Source of the DNA: Capsicum annuum
Taxonomy: Eukaryota > Streptophyta > Magnoliopsida > Solanales > Solanaceae
Reading direction: 5' to 3'
Assembly (NCBI RefSeq): GCF_002878395.1
Contig: NC_061121.1
Location: 12,547,831 to 12,611,830, forward strand
DNA: 64,000 nt
Part shown: positions 1 to 10,680 of the stretch, piece by piece
Layout: each line of letters begins with the position of its first letter
Position numbering within the stretch: position 1 is the stretch's first letter
Program-made: the position numbers and the translations under genes
The notes under the pieces: generated by a model
Database searches by the model: none
The model's input: the letters and a program-made list of their open reading frames with translations, nothing else
What the model was told of the DNA's origin: nothing

Positions 1-956
1 TTATAATGCAAAGTGTAGTCTTGAGTGTATTTAAGATACCTCAAAACTCTTTTCATTGCCATCCAATGAGTTTTATTAGGATTACTCGTGTACCGACTCA
101 ACTTACTAATAACGCATGCTATGTCTGGTTGTGTACAGTTCATTATATACATTAAACATCCCAATACTCTTGCGTAATCCAATTGTGAGTTACTTTCACC
201 TTCATTCTTTCGAAGTGCAAAGCTCACATCCAATGGAGTCTTGGCAATACCAAATTTCATATACTTGAATTTGTCAGTATCTTTTCGATGTAATGAGACT
301 ATGACAATGCCAACCCTTGTGGAGTTCTATGGATTCTTATCCCTAAGATCGTATCCGCAACTCCAAGGTCTTGCATATCGAACTTGCTCTCGAGCATTCG
401 TCTTGTTGCATTTATATCTGAAATATCTCTACTGATGATCAATATATCATCCACATATAAACACACAATGACTTAGTGATTTGGAGTATCTTTAATATAA
501 ACACATTTATCACATTCATTAATTTTGAACCCGTTTGACAATATGGTTTGGTCAAACTTCGCATGCCATTGTTTAGATGCTTGCTTTAGTCCATACAATG
601 ACTTAATAAGTTTACACACCTTATTCTCCTTTCCTGGAACCACAAAACCCTCAGGTTGTTCCATGTAAATTTCTTCCTCCAATTCTCCATTTAGGAATAT
701 GGTTTTCACATCCATTTGATGGATTTCAAGACCATAGACTGCCGCCAAGGAAATTAACATTCGAATCGACGTTATCTTTGTTACCGGCGAGAATGTATCA
801 AAGTAAAAAAGGCCTTCTTTTTGTTTGAAGCGTTTTACTACAAGTCTTGCCTTGTATTTGTCAATTGTACCATCCGCTTTCAGTTTCCTTTTAAAGATCT
901 ATTTAGATCCTAAAGGTTTGTTTCCTAGAGGACAACCAATTCCCATGTATGGTTAC
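1..956 (-). pseudogene. copia reverse transcriptase / start of RNase H (fragment)
   Basis: The open part (473-760) carries the copia RT signature: a QMDVKTIFLNGELEEEIYM-like block, then QPEGFV and SLYGLKQASKQWH. The stretch 761-956 continues the upstream RT region (HTWELV, then a damaged linker) but contains stops. Bases 1-470 hold the rest of RT, also with stops, ending in the LRYLK motif that begins the RNase H part. In copia elements RT copies the genomic RNA in virus-like particles. Here the reading frame is broken several times, and the gene is cut by the window edge, so it is a relic. Confidence 0.85.
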
Positions 957-2214
957 TTAAGATTGAATCAATCTCACTATCGACTGCCTCTTTCCAAAAG
1001 GATGAGTCCGAAGACGCCATCGCTTAGGCTCATTTTCTAAAAGAAATGTTACAACATCCGATCCAAACGAAGTTGACGTTCTTTGACTTGTACTGCATCT
1101 TGGATTCTCATCATTATGTACATTCTCATCTATTGCTTCATCCTCACTATTTAGCAAGTAGACATAACAATATCTAGTGCAATCGTCAATGAAAGTTATG
1201 AAATACTTTTTCCCACCACATGATGGTGTTGACTTCATATCACAAATGTCAGTGTGGATTAAGTCTAAGGGATTGAAATTCCTTTCAACGGACACATACG
1301 GATACTTAGCATACTTTGATTCCATACAAGTTTGACACTTTGATTTATTGCACTTAGAGTTTTTGCAAAACTTCTAAGTTAATCAGTTTTTGTAATATTT
1401 TGTAATTAACATAACCTAATCGTTCATGCCACAAATTGGAAGACTCAAGTAAGTAAGAAGAATTTGAACTTTTATTGATTTCAACATTCATTTTGAATAG
1501 GCCCTCATTGAGGTAGCCTTTTCCTACATACATTTCTCCTTTACTAAGTACAATTTTTTCGGAAACAAATACACATTTGAATCCGTTCTTGTCTAGAAGT
1601 GAAATAGAAATCAAGTTCTTTCGTAACTTAGGAACATACAAGACATTGTTAAGTGTCACCACTTTGCCGGAAGTCATCTTCAAGCACACTTTTCCTGTTC
1701 CTTCCACTTTTGCAGCAGCGGAGTTTGCCATGTAGATTTTTTCTTCTACTTGAGCCGGAGCGAACGTCGAAAATAACTCCTTGTTAGCATAAACATGGCG
1801 GGTGGCACCAGAATCCATCCACCATTCGCGAGGATTTCCCACCAAGTTGCATTCGGAAAGCATAGCACACAGGTCATCCTTTTCTTTCTTACACTCAGCC
1901 AGATTTTCTTGGTCCTTCTTCTTTCCTTTCTTCGGGGCCCGACAATCCGTAGACTTGTGGTCAATCTTGCCACAATTGAAGCACTTTCCCTTGAATTTCT
2001 TCTTGGGTTGATTGCTTTTACTTCCAGCTTTCTTTCGCTTTTTAGAGTTGTTTTGGTTATCTTCTACAATGTTTGCTCCACTCATTGCAGAATTGCCTCT
2101 TGACCTTTTTTCCGCAGCCTTGTTATCTTCTTCAATGCGTAATCGTACAATCAGATCTTTGACTGACATCTCCTTACGTTTGTGTTTCAAATAGTTTTTG
2201 AAGTCTTTCCACAT
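957..2214 (-). pseudogene. copia nucleocapsid zinc knuckle, protease and deleted integrase
   Basis: The 286-codon frame at 1354-2214 holds a basic linker and a CCHC zinc knuckle (CFNCGKIDHKSTDC). It also holds the retroviral-type aspartic protease site DSGATRH and the start of the integrase zinc-binding region (LWHERLGYVN). After a frameshift, 957-1325 continues with the integrase core ([28 protein letters not shown]). It then jumps directly from the DEAI segment into the linker that normally follows integrase ([10 protein letters not shown]). The second Asp and the Glu of the DDE triad are therefore missing: this is an internal deletion of several hundred base pairs relative to family members. 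The element cannot encode a functional integrase. Confidence 0.85.
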
Positions 2215-2920
2215 AGGTGGTAGCTCTTTTCTATTATTGCTGCTACTTGAAACGCTTCATTCACAATTAAACCTACAATAAAGTTCATGTGAATACTAAG
2301 AACATTTTTAAATTGTTCAACAACGGTATTTGACAAAATCATACCTTCCGCTAGGAGATCATGGATGATCACTTGCTGTTCCTACACTTGGGAAACAACA
2401 GACTTGTTGTCTATCATTTTGTACTCCAGGAATCTTGCAACAAAGAACTTTTTAGTTCTGGCATCCTCCGTCTTGTACTTCCGTTCTAGCGCTCCCCATA
2501 ACTCTTTTGCAGTCTTGGTTTTGCTATAAACACTGTAAAGGTCATCTTGGAGACCACTTAAGATATAATTCCTGCAAAGAAAATCTGAGTGTTTCCAAAG
2601 CCTCCACAATCACGAAGCGTTTTTTCAGAGGTTCCCTCGAGCACCTCCGGAGCTTCCTCAACCGTGAACCTCTGAAGACACAGAGTTGTGAGATAGAAGA
2701 ACATTTTCTGCTGCCATCTCTTGAAGTCAGTACCCGTGAACTTTTCAGGTTTCTCCGCCGGTGCCATAGCTTGCAGAGCATTAGTACGACTCTTCATGGC
2801 AATACTAGTTGCCGCCATAGTCGTTCCAGCATCATGCATTTGACTATCAGTCGTCATTTTCCTGTCACTACAAGACAGTACCTTAAGTATATCGAAATAC
2901 TTATTAAAAAATTGCAACAA
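2187..2920 (-). pseudogene. copia gag (fragmented)
   Basis: Three overlapping minus-strand frames (2558-2920, 2382-2609, 2187-2372) together spell a copia gag of the Tnt1/Tto1 type. It has a conserved opening motif EKFTGTDFKRWQQKMFFYL, then a segment with [22 protein letters not shown], the [22 protein letters not shown] block, and a C-terminal region leading into the zinc knuckle of the next entry. At least two frameshifts separate the pieces. Gag normally forms the cytoplasmic virus-like particle. The homology assignment rests on motif recognition. Confidence 0.8.
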
Positions 2921-3131
2921 CTTTAAACACTTCTTATTTCTAGTTTAACGATGAAGTTTTTATGAGTTCCAATCGTCAACCGAGTGATCTTTAACTTGTG
3001 ATGAAGATTTTATTTCTTCAAATCACTTGTTAAATTCAAACGGAGTAGAAAGCTAAAAGTTTTAATCTCCAGAAATCAAGCTATACATATTCGGAAAAAA
3101 AAAAAAAACTTTAGTGAAGAAAATTTCACCA

Positions 3132-3265
3132 CAACAACAACAACAACAACAACAAACCCAGTGTATTCCCACTTTGTGGGGTCTGGGGGGGGTAAGATGT
3201 ACGCAGTCCATACCTCTACCTCTGATGAAGTAGAAAGGCTGTTTCCGAAAGACCCCCGGCTCAAG
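3132..3265 (-). repeat. RTE 3' tail, homologous to short copies elsewhere in the window
   Basis: The last 130 bp of the LINE begin CTTGAGCCGGGGGTC on the minus strand and continue through a GGAAACAGCC block and a GACTGCGTACATC block. The tail ends with a TGGGAATACACTGGG block and the TTG repeat. Shorter relatives are at 11833-11953, 36964-37020, 40893-40989, 43740-43985, 51765-51862, 52056-52150, 58480-58548 and 59335-59475. This segment is probably what the RTE reverse transcriptase recognises when it copies its own and other RNAs. Confidence 0.8.
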
Positions 3266-3505
3266 TTACGAGATATCAAACAAACACATAGTACAGCACA
3301 GAAGCAGATGACATAACATAGATACTGCAGCCATAAGGAATATAAAACAGAGTAAAGCAGGAATGCAGGAATATAAAGCAGAGGAAAGCACACAGATTCG
3401 TAACAAACATAGAACACGGAACACGGAACAGAACATTGAATACGGAATCATACCAGGAATACACCCCCACCAATTACCTCCCTACATTAGCGACCCGAAC
3501 AGGCC

Positions 3506-6500
3506 CTAATCCTCTGCCGTAATTCGCGTCTTCCAGACCTTCCTATCTAGGGTCATGTCCTCGGTAAGCTGTAACTGTTCCATGTCCCGCCTAATCACCT
3601 CACCCCAGTACTTCTTCGGTCTACCCCTACCCCGTCTAAAACCATCCAACGCTAGCCTCTCACACCTACGGACCGGGGCATCCATGCCCCTCCTCTTCAC
3701 GTGTCCGAACCATCTCAATCGTGCTTCCCGCATCTTACACTCCACTGAAGTCACCCCAACCTTCTCCCGGATAGTCTCATTCCGAGCTCTATCCCTTCGG
3801 GTCAGTCCACACATCCAGCGCAACATCCGCATTTCTGCCACCTTCATTCTTTGGGTGTGGGAGTTCTTAACTGGCCAACACTCCGCTCCATACAGCAAGG
3901 CCGGACGGACTACCACCCTATAGAATTTACCTTTAAGCTTGGGCGGCACCTTCTTATCACACAGCACCCCCGATGCAAGTTTCCACTTCATCCATCCCGC
4001 CCCGATACGGTGCGAGACATCCTCGTCAATCTCACCGTTACTCTGGATCACGGACCCGAGGTACTTGAACTTATCCCTTTTCTTTACCTCCTGCGCTTCT
4101 AGCCTCACCACTACCTCATTCTCTCGCCTTACGTCATTAAACTTACATTCCACATACTCTGTCTTGGTTCTGCTCACCCTGAACCCTTTAGACTCCAGAG
4201 TTTGCCTCCACAGCTCTAATTTGTCGTTCACACCCCCTCGCGTCTCATCTATCAGGACTACATCGTCTGCAAAAAGCATACACCACGGCACCTCCCCTTG
4301 GATACGCCGCGTTAACACATCCATTACTAGCGCAAACAAAAAGGGACTAAGAGTAGATCCCTGATGCAATCCTGTCAGGACAGTGAAATGCTCTGAGTCT
4401 CCTCCCGCCGTCCTCACCTGGGTTTTCGCTCCCTCATACATATCCTTAATTACTCTGCTATATGCCTGCGGTACTCCACTCACCTCCAAGCATCTCCAAA
4501 GCACCTCCCTGGGGACTTTGTCGTACGCCTTTTCTAGGTCGATGAACACCATGTGCAAATCCTTCTTCCTCTCCCTATATTGCTCCACCAACCGCCGTAC
4601 CAGGTGAATTGCCTCCGTCGTCGAGCGGCCGGGCATAAATCCGAACTGGTTTTCCGAGATAGACACTATCCGTCTCAGCCTCACCTCGACCACTCTCTCC
4701 CAGATCTTCATAGAGTGACTCAGTAACTTAATCCCCCTATAGTTATTGCAACACTGAATGTCCCCCTTATTCTTATAGAGGGGGATCATGGTACTCCACC
4801 TCCACGCCTCGGGCATCTTTGCTGTCCTGAAAATTTCATTGAACAATGCAGTCAACCACCTTACACCAGCCTCTCCAACGAACTTCCAAAACTCCACCGG
4901 TATCTCATCCGGCCCCGTCGCCCTACCCCTTCGCATCCTGCGGACTGCCTGTCTAACCTCGTCTACCTTAAAACGTCTACAATAGCTAAAATCCCGACAC
5001 TCCCCTGAGTGCTCCAGTTCCCCTAACACAATAGCTCTGTCCCCCTCGTCATTCAAGAGCCTATGAAAGTACGACTGCCATCTCTTCTTTATGTGGCCGT
5101 CCTCCACCAACACTCTACCGTCCTCCCCCTTAATGCACCGCACCTGATCGAGGTCACGACCCTTCCTCTCCCTAGCCTTAGCGAGTCGGAACAACTTTTT
5201 CTCCCCTCCTTTCCCCTGTAACCCTGCATACAAGCTCTCAAAAGCAGCCGTCTTAGCTGCCGTGACCGCTGACTTCGCCTCCTTCCTTGCTAGCTTGTAC
5301 TCTTTCCTGTTTACCCGCTTCTCTTCTTCGTCCTTACTTTCCACCAACTTAGCATACGACTCTTTCTTGGTCTCCACTTTCTTCCCCACCTCTTCATTCC
5401 ACCACCAATCCCCCCGATGATGTCCGGCCCGGCCCCTAGAAACACCCAACACCTCCCTTGCATTTTCCCTGATGCACGCTGCCGCCCTGTCCCACATATT
5501 ATCCACGTCCCCCCTACACTCCCACACCCCCATTCCCGCCAACCTCTCCCCTATCTCCCACGCATTCGCTGGCGTCAAACCGCCCCACTTAATTCTCGGT
5601 CTACACTCCTTACTCCTCCTCTTTTTATTCTTCTTCATACCCAAATCCATAACCAAGAGCCTATGTTGGGTCGAAAGGTTCTCACTCGGGATGACTTTAC
5701 AATCTTTACACAGCGCCCTATCCCCTTTCCTAAGCAACAAGAAGTCAATCTGGGTCCTGGCCACCGCGCTCCGAAAAGTGATCAGGTGGTCGTCCTTCTT
5801 CGGGAAGCCCGAGTTCACCACCACCAGCCCAAACGCCCTCGCAAACTCCAATAGGTTCGCCCCCTCTTCATTTCTCTCCCCAAAACCAAAACCTCCATGC
5901 ACATCCCCAAAGCCTCCCGGTAGCGCCCCGATGTGCCCGTTGAAATCCCCTGCTACCACAATCTTCTCCGAACTGGGCACGCCTCTCACCACGTCCTCCA
6001 AGGCCTCCCAGAACCGCATCTTCTCCTCCCCCTCCGATCCCACATGCGGCGCATAGGCACTACACACGTTCAGGGTAAACCCCCGAATGACCAACTTGAT
6101 AGTCATCAACCTATCGTTGATCCTCTTCACCTCCACTACCTGACCTCTAAGCTCTTCATCTACCAAGATGCCAACTCCATTCCTACGCCTGTCGCTCCCA
6201 GAGTACCACAGCTTGTAACCGTCCACATCCCTAGCCTTAGACCCTACCCACTTGGTCTCTTGGACACACGCAAGGTTGATCCTTCTCTTCCTAAGAATCT
6301 TCACCAGCTCTATGGACTTCCCCTGAAGGGTCCCTATATTCCAAGACCCAACCCTCAGCCTACCGTCGCTATCCACGCGCCCCCCACTACCCCCCCCTCG
6401 GCCAACCCTTGGCCTCCCACCCACTCCCGCTCTCCCCCCATCTCCCGCCCCCGCCACAGCCCCACGCCCCAACCCCCTCGGACATGACCCTAACCACCCA

Positions 6501-6658
6501 TTACCGCCCACAGCCACAACTACACGCAAAAAATAGGGAAGTAAAAGGATATAGCCGGTGGCAATATCCAAGCAGCAGCCAGGAGATACAAGGCACACAC
6601 ACGTTGACGGGACTACTCCCGAAGCAAAACTAAGCAGCGACCGCCGCAACAGCAACAA
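3506..6658 (-). CDS. RTE LINE ORF: AP-type endonuclease and reverse transcriptase
   Basis: This is a single uninterrupted 1050-codon frame. Residues 1-100 are poorly conserved and Gly/Arg-rich. The apurinic-type endonuclease runs from about residue 102 ([18 protein letters not shown] with the metal-binding Glu134) through [11 protein letters not shown] and the C-terminal [11 protein letters not shown] block with the catalytic His. The reverse transcriptase spans about 580-860, with [14 protein letters not shown] near 705, [18 protein letters not shown] near 770 and the catalytic FADD near 795. A Cys/His-poor C-terminal region ([19 protein letters not shown]) follows, typical of plant RTE proteins. 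The enzyme nicks target DNA and primes reverse transcription from it. The first Met at 6658 is the annotated start, but translation may begin further downstream, nearer the endonuclease. Confidence 0.93.
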   Translation of the reverse strand: MLLLRRSLLSFASGVVPSTCVCLVSPGCCLDIATGYILLLPYFLRVVVAVGGNGWLGSCPRGLGRGAVAGAGDGGRAGVGGRPRVGRGGGSGGRVDSDGRLRVGSWNIGTLQGKSIELVKILRKRRINLACVQETKWVGSKARDVDGYKLWYSGSDRRRNGVGILVDEELRGQVVEVKRINDRLMTIKLVIRGFTLNVCSAYAPHVGSEGEEKMRFWEALEDVVRGVPSSEKIVVAGDFNGHIGALPGGFGDVHGGFGFGERNEEGANLLEFARAFGLVVVNSGFPKKDDHLITFRSAVARTQIDFLLLRKGDRALCKDCKVIPSENLSTQHRLLVMDLGMKKNKKRRSKECRPRIKWGGLTPANAWEIGERLAGMGVWECRGDVDNMWDRAAACIRENAREVLGVSRGRAGHHRGDWWWNEEVGKKVETKKESYAKLVESKDEEEKRVNRKEYKLARKEAKSAVTAAKTAAFESLYAGLQGKGGEKKLFRLAKARERKGRDLDQVRCIKGEDGRVLVEDGHIKKRWQSYFHRLLNDEGDRAIVLGELEHSGECRDFSYCRRFKVDEVRQAVRRMRRGRATGPDEIPVEFWKFVGEAGVRWLTALFNEIFRTAKMPEAWRWSTMIPLYKNKGDIQCCNNYRGIKLLSHSMKIWERVVEVRLRRIVSISENQFGFMPGRSTTEAIHLVRRLVEQYRERKKDLHMVFIDLEKAYDKVPREVLWRCLEVSGVPQAYSRVIKDMYEGAKTQVRTAGGDSEHFTVLTGLHQGSTLSPFLFALVMDVLTRRIQGEVPWCMLFADDVVLIDETRGGVNDKLELWRQTLESKGFRVSRTKTEYVECKFNDVRRENEVVVRLEAQEVKKRDKFKYLGSVIQSNGEIDEDVSHRIGAGWMKWKLASGVLCDKKVPPKLKGKFYRVVVRPALLYGAECWPVKNSHTQRMKVAEMRMLRWMCGLTRRDRARNETIREKVGVTSVECKMREARLRWFGHVKRRGMDAPVRRCERLALDGFRRGRGRPKKYWGEVIRRDMEQLQLTEDMTLDRKVWKTRITAED

Positions 6659-6785
6659 CAGTCAACAGACAATGTTCACAATATGAAATATGAGATAACG
6701 AACTAAAATGCGATATGAAATATGAGATAACGAACTAAACAAGCAACACTAGTTCGTAAAATGCGATATGAAGAAAATTTCACCA

Positions 6786-7443
6786 AACAAGCAAAATTTT
6801 TTTTTTTTTTTTCTTTTTCTAAAAAATTATTTCCATAAGATTGTAGTTTTTCGGGTACACACAATCTGTATTTTCGCAACACTAGTTCAAGTTTAAAACA
6901 AGAACACTATAAAGTACAACAACACCCTCAACACCAGATCAAAATAATCTTTCAAAGAAGTGTGTTTTATTTTTCAGAAATTAAGATGAAACAGAAATGG
7001 CCAAGTCTTCCGTATTCACGGAGCGTCCTTAAGGAAATAATTCCCCTCAAGTACCCGAGGTTGTGGAATTTTCCTCCCAGGATAAAATGGCCAAACAAAC
7101 CAACTGTAACGGTACCTCAAACAATTGGAATTTCTTCGAACTCACTCAACGATTTGATTGATCACACGGAATGTTTTGAAGACAAGAAGAGTTTGTATAT
7201 TCAAAAAAATTTTCATACCAAAACCTGTGGATAAATGCATGTTTATATAGCCATCAAGTGCCCCTTCCGAAAGGTGGCGATGGTTCATTCGAAAAGGTGT
7301 ATGTATCCTTTGGAAGGGTCATGTCTGTTCATTCGAAACATTGTGTCTTTTAATGAATAGACACAACTATCTGAACATTCACTCCTTTTCCAAAACAATA
7401 TGTCTTTTCATAAAGGGTTGTGTCCCTCCATTTTCCATACACA
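6786..7443 (-). repeat. probable 5' LTR of the copia element
   Basis: On the minus strand this block starts near a TG dinucleotide at about 7443. It contains several copies of a TTCATTCGAAA-like motif (7270-7350), and has a good TATA box (CTATATAAAC, 7250-7241) about 200 bp in. That is the U3-R-U5 layout of Tnt1/Tto1-type LTRs, where short repeated U3 motifs act as stress-response enhancers. The inner end is uncertain because the LINE insertion (target duplication 6769-6785) lies near it. A 90-codon plus-strand ORF at 6962-7234 lies inside and is not considered a gene. The left LTR is outside the window. Confidence 0.55.
7241..7250 (-). promoter_or_regulatory. TATA box of the copia LTR
   Basis: The minus-strand sequence CTATATAAAC lies downstream of the repeated U3 motifs and upstream of the predicted R region. 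Its position fits the LTR promoter; activity is not shown. Confidence 0.5.
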
Positions 7444-7980
7444 CCAATTGAACCCAAAAAAAAGTTATTTCCAGCAATCTTTGGTTTTACTTTGGCAGTT
7501 TTGTCATGAAAATGTTAACCAAAAGCCTTCTTTCTTTTTGGGGCTGGAGAGGGGGGCGGCTTAGAGGGATGGAGGAAGATGGGAACATTACTTTCACTTA
7601 CAGTTATGGGACAGTTTCTCGGTGGTCTCCCTTTCCTTTCCTGTAAGCTACTTTGTATGAGGTGACAACTTAGCAAAATGAACATCCTTAAACAGGCATA
7701 CCCCTAAATCAGGTTTGTCATAACATTCTTGGAGACATTAAAAATTAAGTAAAGACTCCGTATCTGTCTGCAAGGCTGCAATGTTCCGTTCACTGTAAAC
7801 TACTCTTTTGATCTAGATTCCTGAAATATATGGTATTTTCTGGTCTAATCTTCTCTAAAGATTGATAGCAGGTTGACTTCTCGCATCAAGTGGTAAAACG
7901 CTAAAAAAGAAATTAGTGCTGAAATGTTATTTTACTGTCTTTATGATAAATGGTGACCATTCAGCCTATCTGCCTTTCAG

Positions 7981-8843
7981 GGCTACTGCAATGGGTTTTT
8001 CAGTTGGTCATGGGATCATTGGGAGAAGTGATGGACTGGTCTACATGTGGGAACTATCTACAGGGAAAAAGCTCCAAAATCTGCATCACTTCAAAGGTAC
8101 TCTTTTTTGTTGCAACAGTGATTGTGTGATGTTTGGTTTATGGATATCCATCAGCTATTATAAGTGAAGACTTCCAATGCTAACTCTGTTTATTTATTTT
8201 TGGGTTCTAGACAAACGTACTTTCATCTGAAAAATTGTTTTTCAGTAATTACTCATTATGTTACTTCGCCTTATCTCTTTTAGTGACCTAGGAATTTAAG
8301 CATTCCCAAAGATCATCTGTTGGCAAAATAGCGGCATCCTTGATTAAACGGCAACATTAGCTCGATAGTGTTAAAAACTTATGTTTTTATGTCCTTTGGC
8401 TGGGTAAGAGTGCAAAATACATATCTCTTCTTATTGAACACTTTACTTTCTCCGAAATAGTGACATGGTGGTGGTCTTTTAAATAAGATGTTCATGTTTT
8501 GTCAGCCTTCCCCCAAGGTCTAGTCGTCCTTTATCCCTTCTCCTTACGGTTCACTTTGGTTGTGTCAAATCTATCAAGTGGCATGCTCAGAATAGGGAGT
8601 AGATGTTCCCTTTCTCGATCAGTTTCCTCCGTCTCTCTAGGAAACTATGGATTACTGAGATTGCTCTTTTTTCCTCTAACACAAATACTCTGTTTGTCTT
8701 ATGGTGAAGTTAGAATTTTACTAATATTCCTGATTCCTATTCCAGATGCAGCTGTGTCATCCATTGTCTCTGATGATTCTAGCCATCGTGCAGTGGCCAT
8801 AGCCAGCGATGGAGGTCAGTTGCTGGTATATTTGCCATCTTGA
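7981..8843 (+). CDS. 3' end of a WD40-repeat protein gene (two last exons)
   Basis: Exon A (7981-8096, preceded by TTTCAG and followed by GTACTC) encodes a WD40 blade. It has GHGIIGRSDGLVYMWELSTGKK, with the structural Gly-His, Asp and a Trp in the W-D position. Exon B (8746-8843, after TTCCAG) ends in ASDGGQLLVYLPS followed by TGA. Phases agree: exon A ends with one base of an Asp codon that exon B completes. No upstream exon is visible between the copia LTR and 7981. The 5' part either lies beyond the transposon to the left or is missing, which would make this a truncated pseudogene. The WD40 family is clear; I cannot name the orthologue. WD40 propellers are protein-interaction scaffolds. 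Confidence 0.7.
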
Positions 8844-9512
8844 CAGGCTTTGTTCATATTGAATGATTAAGTTTCGCTCCACCTAGATGGATGTATCAGT
8901 CAATTTCCCAAGCCTAATAATGTCTAGAACTCAATAGCTTTGGTTGGCCAAACCTTTTTGTAGATTTTCAATCCAAGTACAATTATAGATTGTAAATAAC
9001 AGTTTAAAGCTGGATAAAAAAATAATGAAGATCCATTATATTTCCCTTTAGTATTTTCTACATCAGCTAAGCCTTATTGTAGTATCCCTTTCTGAGGCAC
9101 ATATACTTAAATCTTGCCAGCCAAAATACTTTTGCCAATGGCAGTAGTGACTTCTTGTACTTGTGATGGACTTAGTTATACTTCCAAGTCACAACGTAAA
9201 AAATGAAAGGTAATGGTAATTGTCACATTTTTGTGAATTCACACCCTAATTTTCAAGGATCCTTTTTCTATTTGAATTATTAAGTGCTATTTATGAATTT
9301 TGAAGGGTGAATTTGCGATAAAGTGATAATTCGTATATATTTTTAACCAATAACTCAAAACACAGGACAAATTGAAGGGAAAGGGAAACTTCCAAACTAG
9401 GCAATAATTAGTCTTTGGTTATTTTGCCCAGTGGTTTCACCCAAAGGCCAAATTTATCGTACATCAGATCTCACCAGCATTAACTAGTAATTGTAAGACA
9501 TTTTTGAAGTAC
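8844..9512. other. Intergenic, nothing recognised
   Basis: This is AT-rich DNA downstream of the WD40 exons, presumably including its 3' UTR. I see no ORF, repeat family or RNA gene. Confidence 0.5.
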
Positions 9513-9826
9513 CTTAAGCTCAGCGTTTGACCATGAAAATCAAAAATATATTCACTTTATTTGAAATTTTTAAAGTTGAAAATAACATTGGAGTTGTGCT
9601 TGGCGAAGTTAATAGTTAGAATTCATATGTATTTTTTAAACAAAATATAAATTTTAAAAGATTAAAATTATTAAAGTGGGTTATTTTATAAAAAGAAAAA
9701 GAAAATTGAAAAAAGTGAAAACACCTCTCTTGAGGTGTCTTCCAAATTCCCAACCAAGGATTTGAAATAAAGTGAAAAAATATTCCAAAATAAAGTGAGT
9801 ACAATCTATAGCCAAACGGGACCTTA
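9513..9826. mobile_element. MITE-like element with CGTTTGRCCAT ends
   Basis: The left end reads AGCTCAGCGTTTGACCATGA. The reverse complement of the right end reads TCCCGTTTGGCTATAG, followed on both sides by a shared TCACTTTAT block. The flanks share ACCTTA (9511-9516 and 9821-9826), a possible target duplication. It has no coding capacity. It resembles the element at 23108-23393. Confidence 0.55.
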
Positions 9827-10140
9827 GTACTTGACTACTTGTATCAAGGTAAACAAAAAGCAAACCTCCATTGACTAAATTTTTTAAAAAAATTCTACTG
9901 AGTTGCCTTCTCGCAATTAGCATCAAAATATCAAATCTTGAATTACTGAATTCAAACGAAATTAGACAGAACAGATTGGGAGATTTAAAAGCATTGCAGC
10001 CACTAAACCATATTTATCGATAATAACAACATAATCGGTGGCCAATGTAATCACATAAGTGAAGTCTACGGAAGGAAGTTTGTAGACCTTACACACTACC
10101 TTCCGATAGACCCTTTGCTCAAGAAAAAGTAGTAAAGAAA

Positions 10141-10333
10141 AAAAAGGGCAGTCCGGTGCACTCAAGCTCTCCCTATGCGCGGGATCCGGGAAAGAGCCCC
10201 ACCACAAAGGTGTATTGTACGCAGCCTTACCTTGCATTTCTGCAAGAGACTGTTTTCAAGGCTAAGGCTTGAACCCGTGACCTCCTGGTCACATGGTAAG
10301 CTAACTTTACCAGTTACTCCAAAGCTCCCCTAC
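10141..10333 (-). mobile_element. TS/SolS-like SINE with 17-bp target duplication
   Basis: This is a tRNA-derived SINE in minus orientation. The 5' end (right side) has the box A region GGAGTAACTGGTAAAGTT and the box B sequence GGTTCAAGCC, followed by the Solanaceae body (CTCTTGCAGAAATG, GCTGCGTACAATA) and an end in CTGCCC plus a T run. It is flanked by AAAAAGTAGTAAAGAAA (10124-10140) and AAAAAGTAGTAACGAAA (10334-10350), a 17-bp target duplication with one mismatch. Transcription would be by RNA polymerase III and mobilisation by a partner LINE. Confidence 0.88.
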
Positions 10334-10499
10334 AAAAAGTAGTAACGAAAGCAATTCGAAAAAGAAAAAGAAAATAATGGGAGCGTAAAATCACTAAACC
10401 ATATTTATTGATATAGAGATGATAATCTCAAGTTTGGAACTAAGCCTTATAAATAATAATAATAATACTCCTATGATGTCTCAGAGAAGGCAAGCAAAA

Positions 10500-10556
10500 G
10501 CTGCTCCATATAGCAGCAATATGAAACCTAGCAAAAGCTGCTATAGGTATAGCAGC
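10500..10556 (-). repeat. Two short hairpins downstream of RGP (3' UTR region)
   Basis: Two tandem units of about 40 bp each contain an inverted repeat: GCTGCTCCATATAGCAGC (10500-10517) and GCTGCTATAGGTATAGCAGC (10537-10556, a 9-bp perfect stem). They lie 125-180 bp past the RGP stop, so probably in its 3' UTR. An 84-codon plus-strand ORF over this region (10419-10673) shows no protein family features and I do not call it. Confidence 0.45.
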
Positions 10557-10680
10557 ATTGTGAAACCTAAATCCTCAGCAGAAATTAAAACAAGTAAACT
10601 GATAAAACAAGTAAAATCCAGCTCTACTAAACTCAAAAGTCTGTGCCGTCGAAGAAACGAGCAAAAGCTATAAGTAGCAT

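Larger units (their letters stand above)
3132..6768 (-). mobile_element. Full-length RTE-clade LINE (SolRTE-like)
   Basis: The element is flanked by a perfect 17-bp direct repeat (TGAAGAAAATTTCACCA at 3115-3131 and 6769-6785), the target-site duplication of a non-LTR retrotransposon. On the minus strand it has a short 5' region, one long ORF (6658-3506) and a 3' UTR of about 370 bp. It ends in a run of TTG units (plus strand CAACAACAAC from 3132), the simple-repeat tail typical of the RTE clade instead of poly(A). The total is about 3.64 kb. An intact ORF plus perfect target duplication suggests a recent insertion. A short duplication (GATATGAAATATGAGATAAC, near 6680 and 6712) lies at its 5' end. 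Confidence 0.93.
1..7443 (-). mobile_element. Ty1/copia LTR retrotransposon, decayed, split by a LINE
   Basis: Reading the minus strand from right to left gives an LTR-like block (about 7443-6786), a leader, gag, protease, a partial integrase, reverse transcriptase and the beginning of the RNase H region, in the order expected for Ty1/copia. The element leaves the window at position 1, where the minus strand reads a typical RVLRYLK-type RNase H/RT boundary. Frameshifts and stops occur throughout, and most of the integrase core is deleted, so this copy cannot be autonomous. The RTE LINE at 3132-6768 was inserted between gag and the LTR, and is therefore younger. I could not find a canonical initiator-Met primer-binding site, so the exact LTR inner edge is unknown. 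Confidence 0.85.

Noticed and set aside
5417..6487. Several long plus-strand ORFs (145-194 codons) opposite the LINE protein
   Set aside because: They are shadows of a GC-rich coding strand; proline- and histidine-rich translations have no family features.
6962..7234. 90-codon plus-strand ORF
   Set aside because: It lies inside the copia LTR and runs against the element; the composition is not that of any known family.
10419..10673. 84-codon plus-strand ORF antisense to the RGP 3' region
   Set aside because: The apparent protein is Ser/Lys-rich, built partly from the duplicated hairpin units, and lacks a promoter or known domain.
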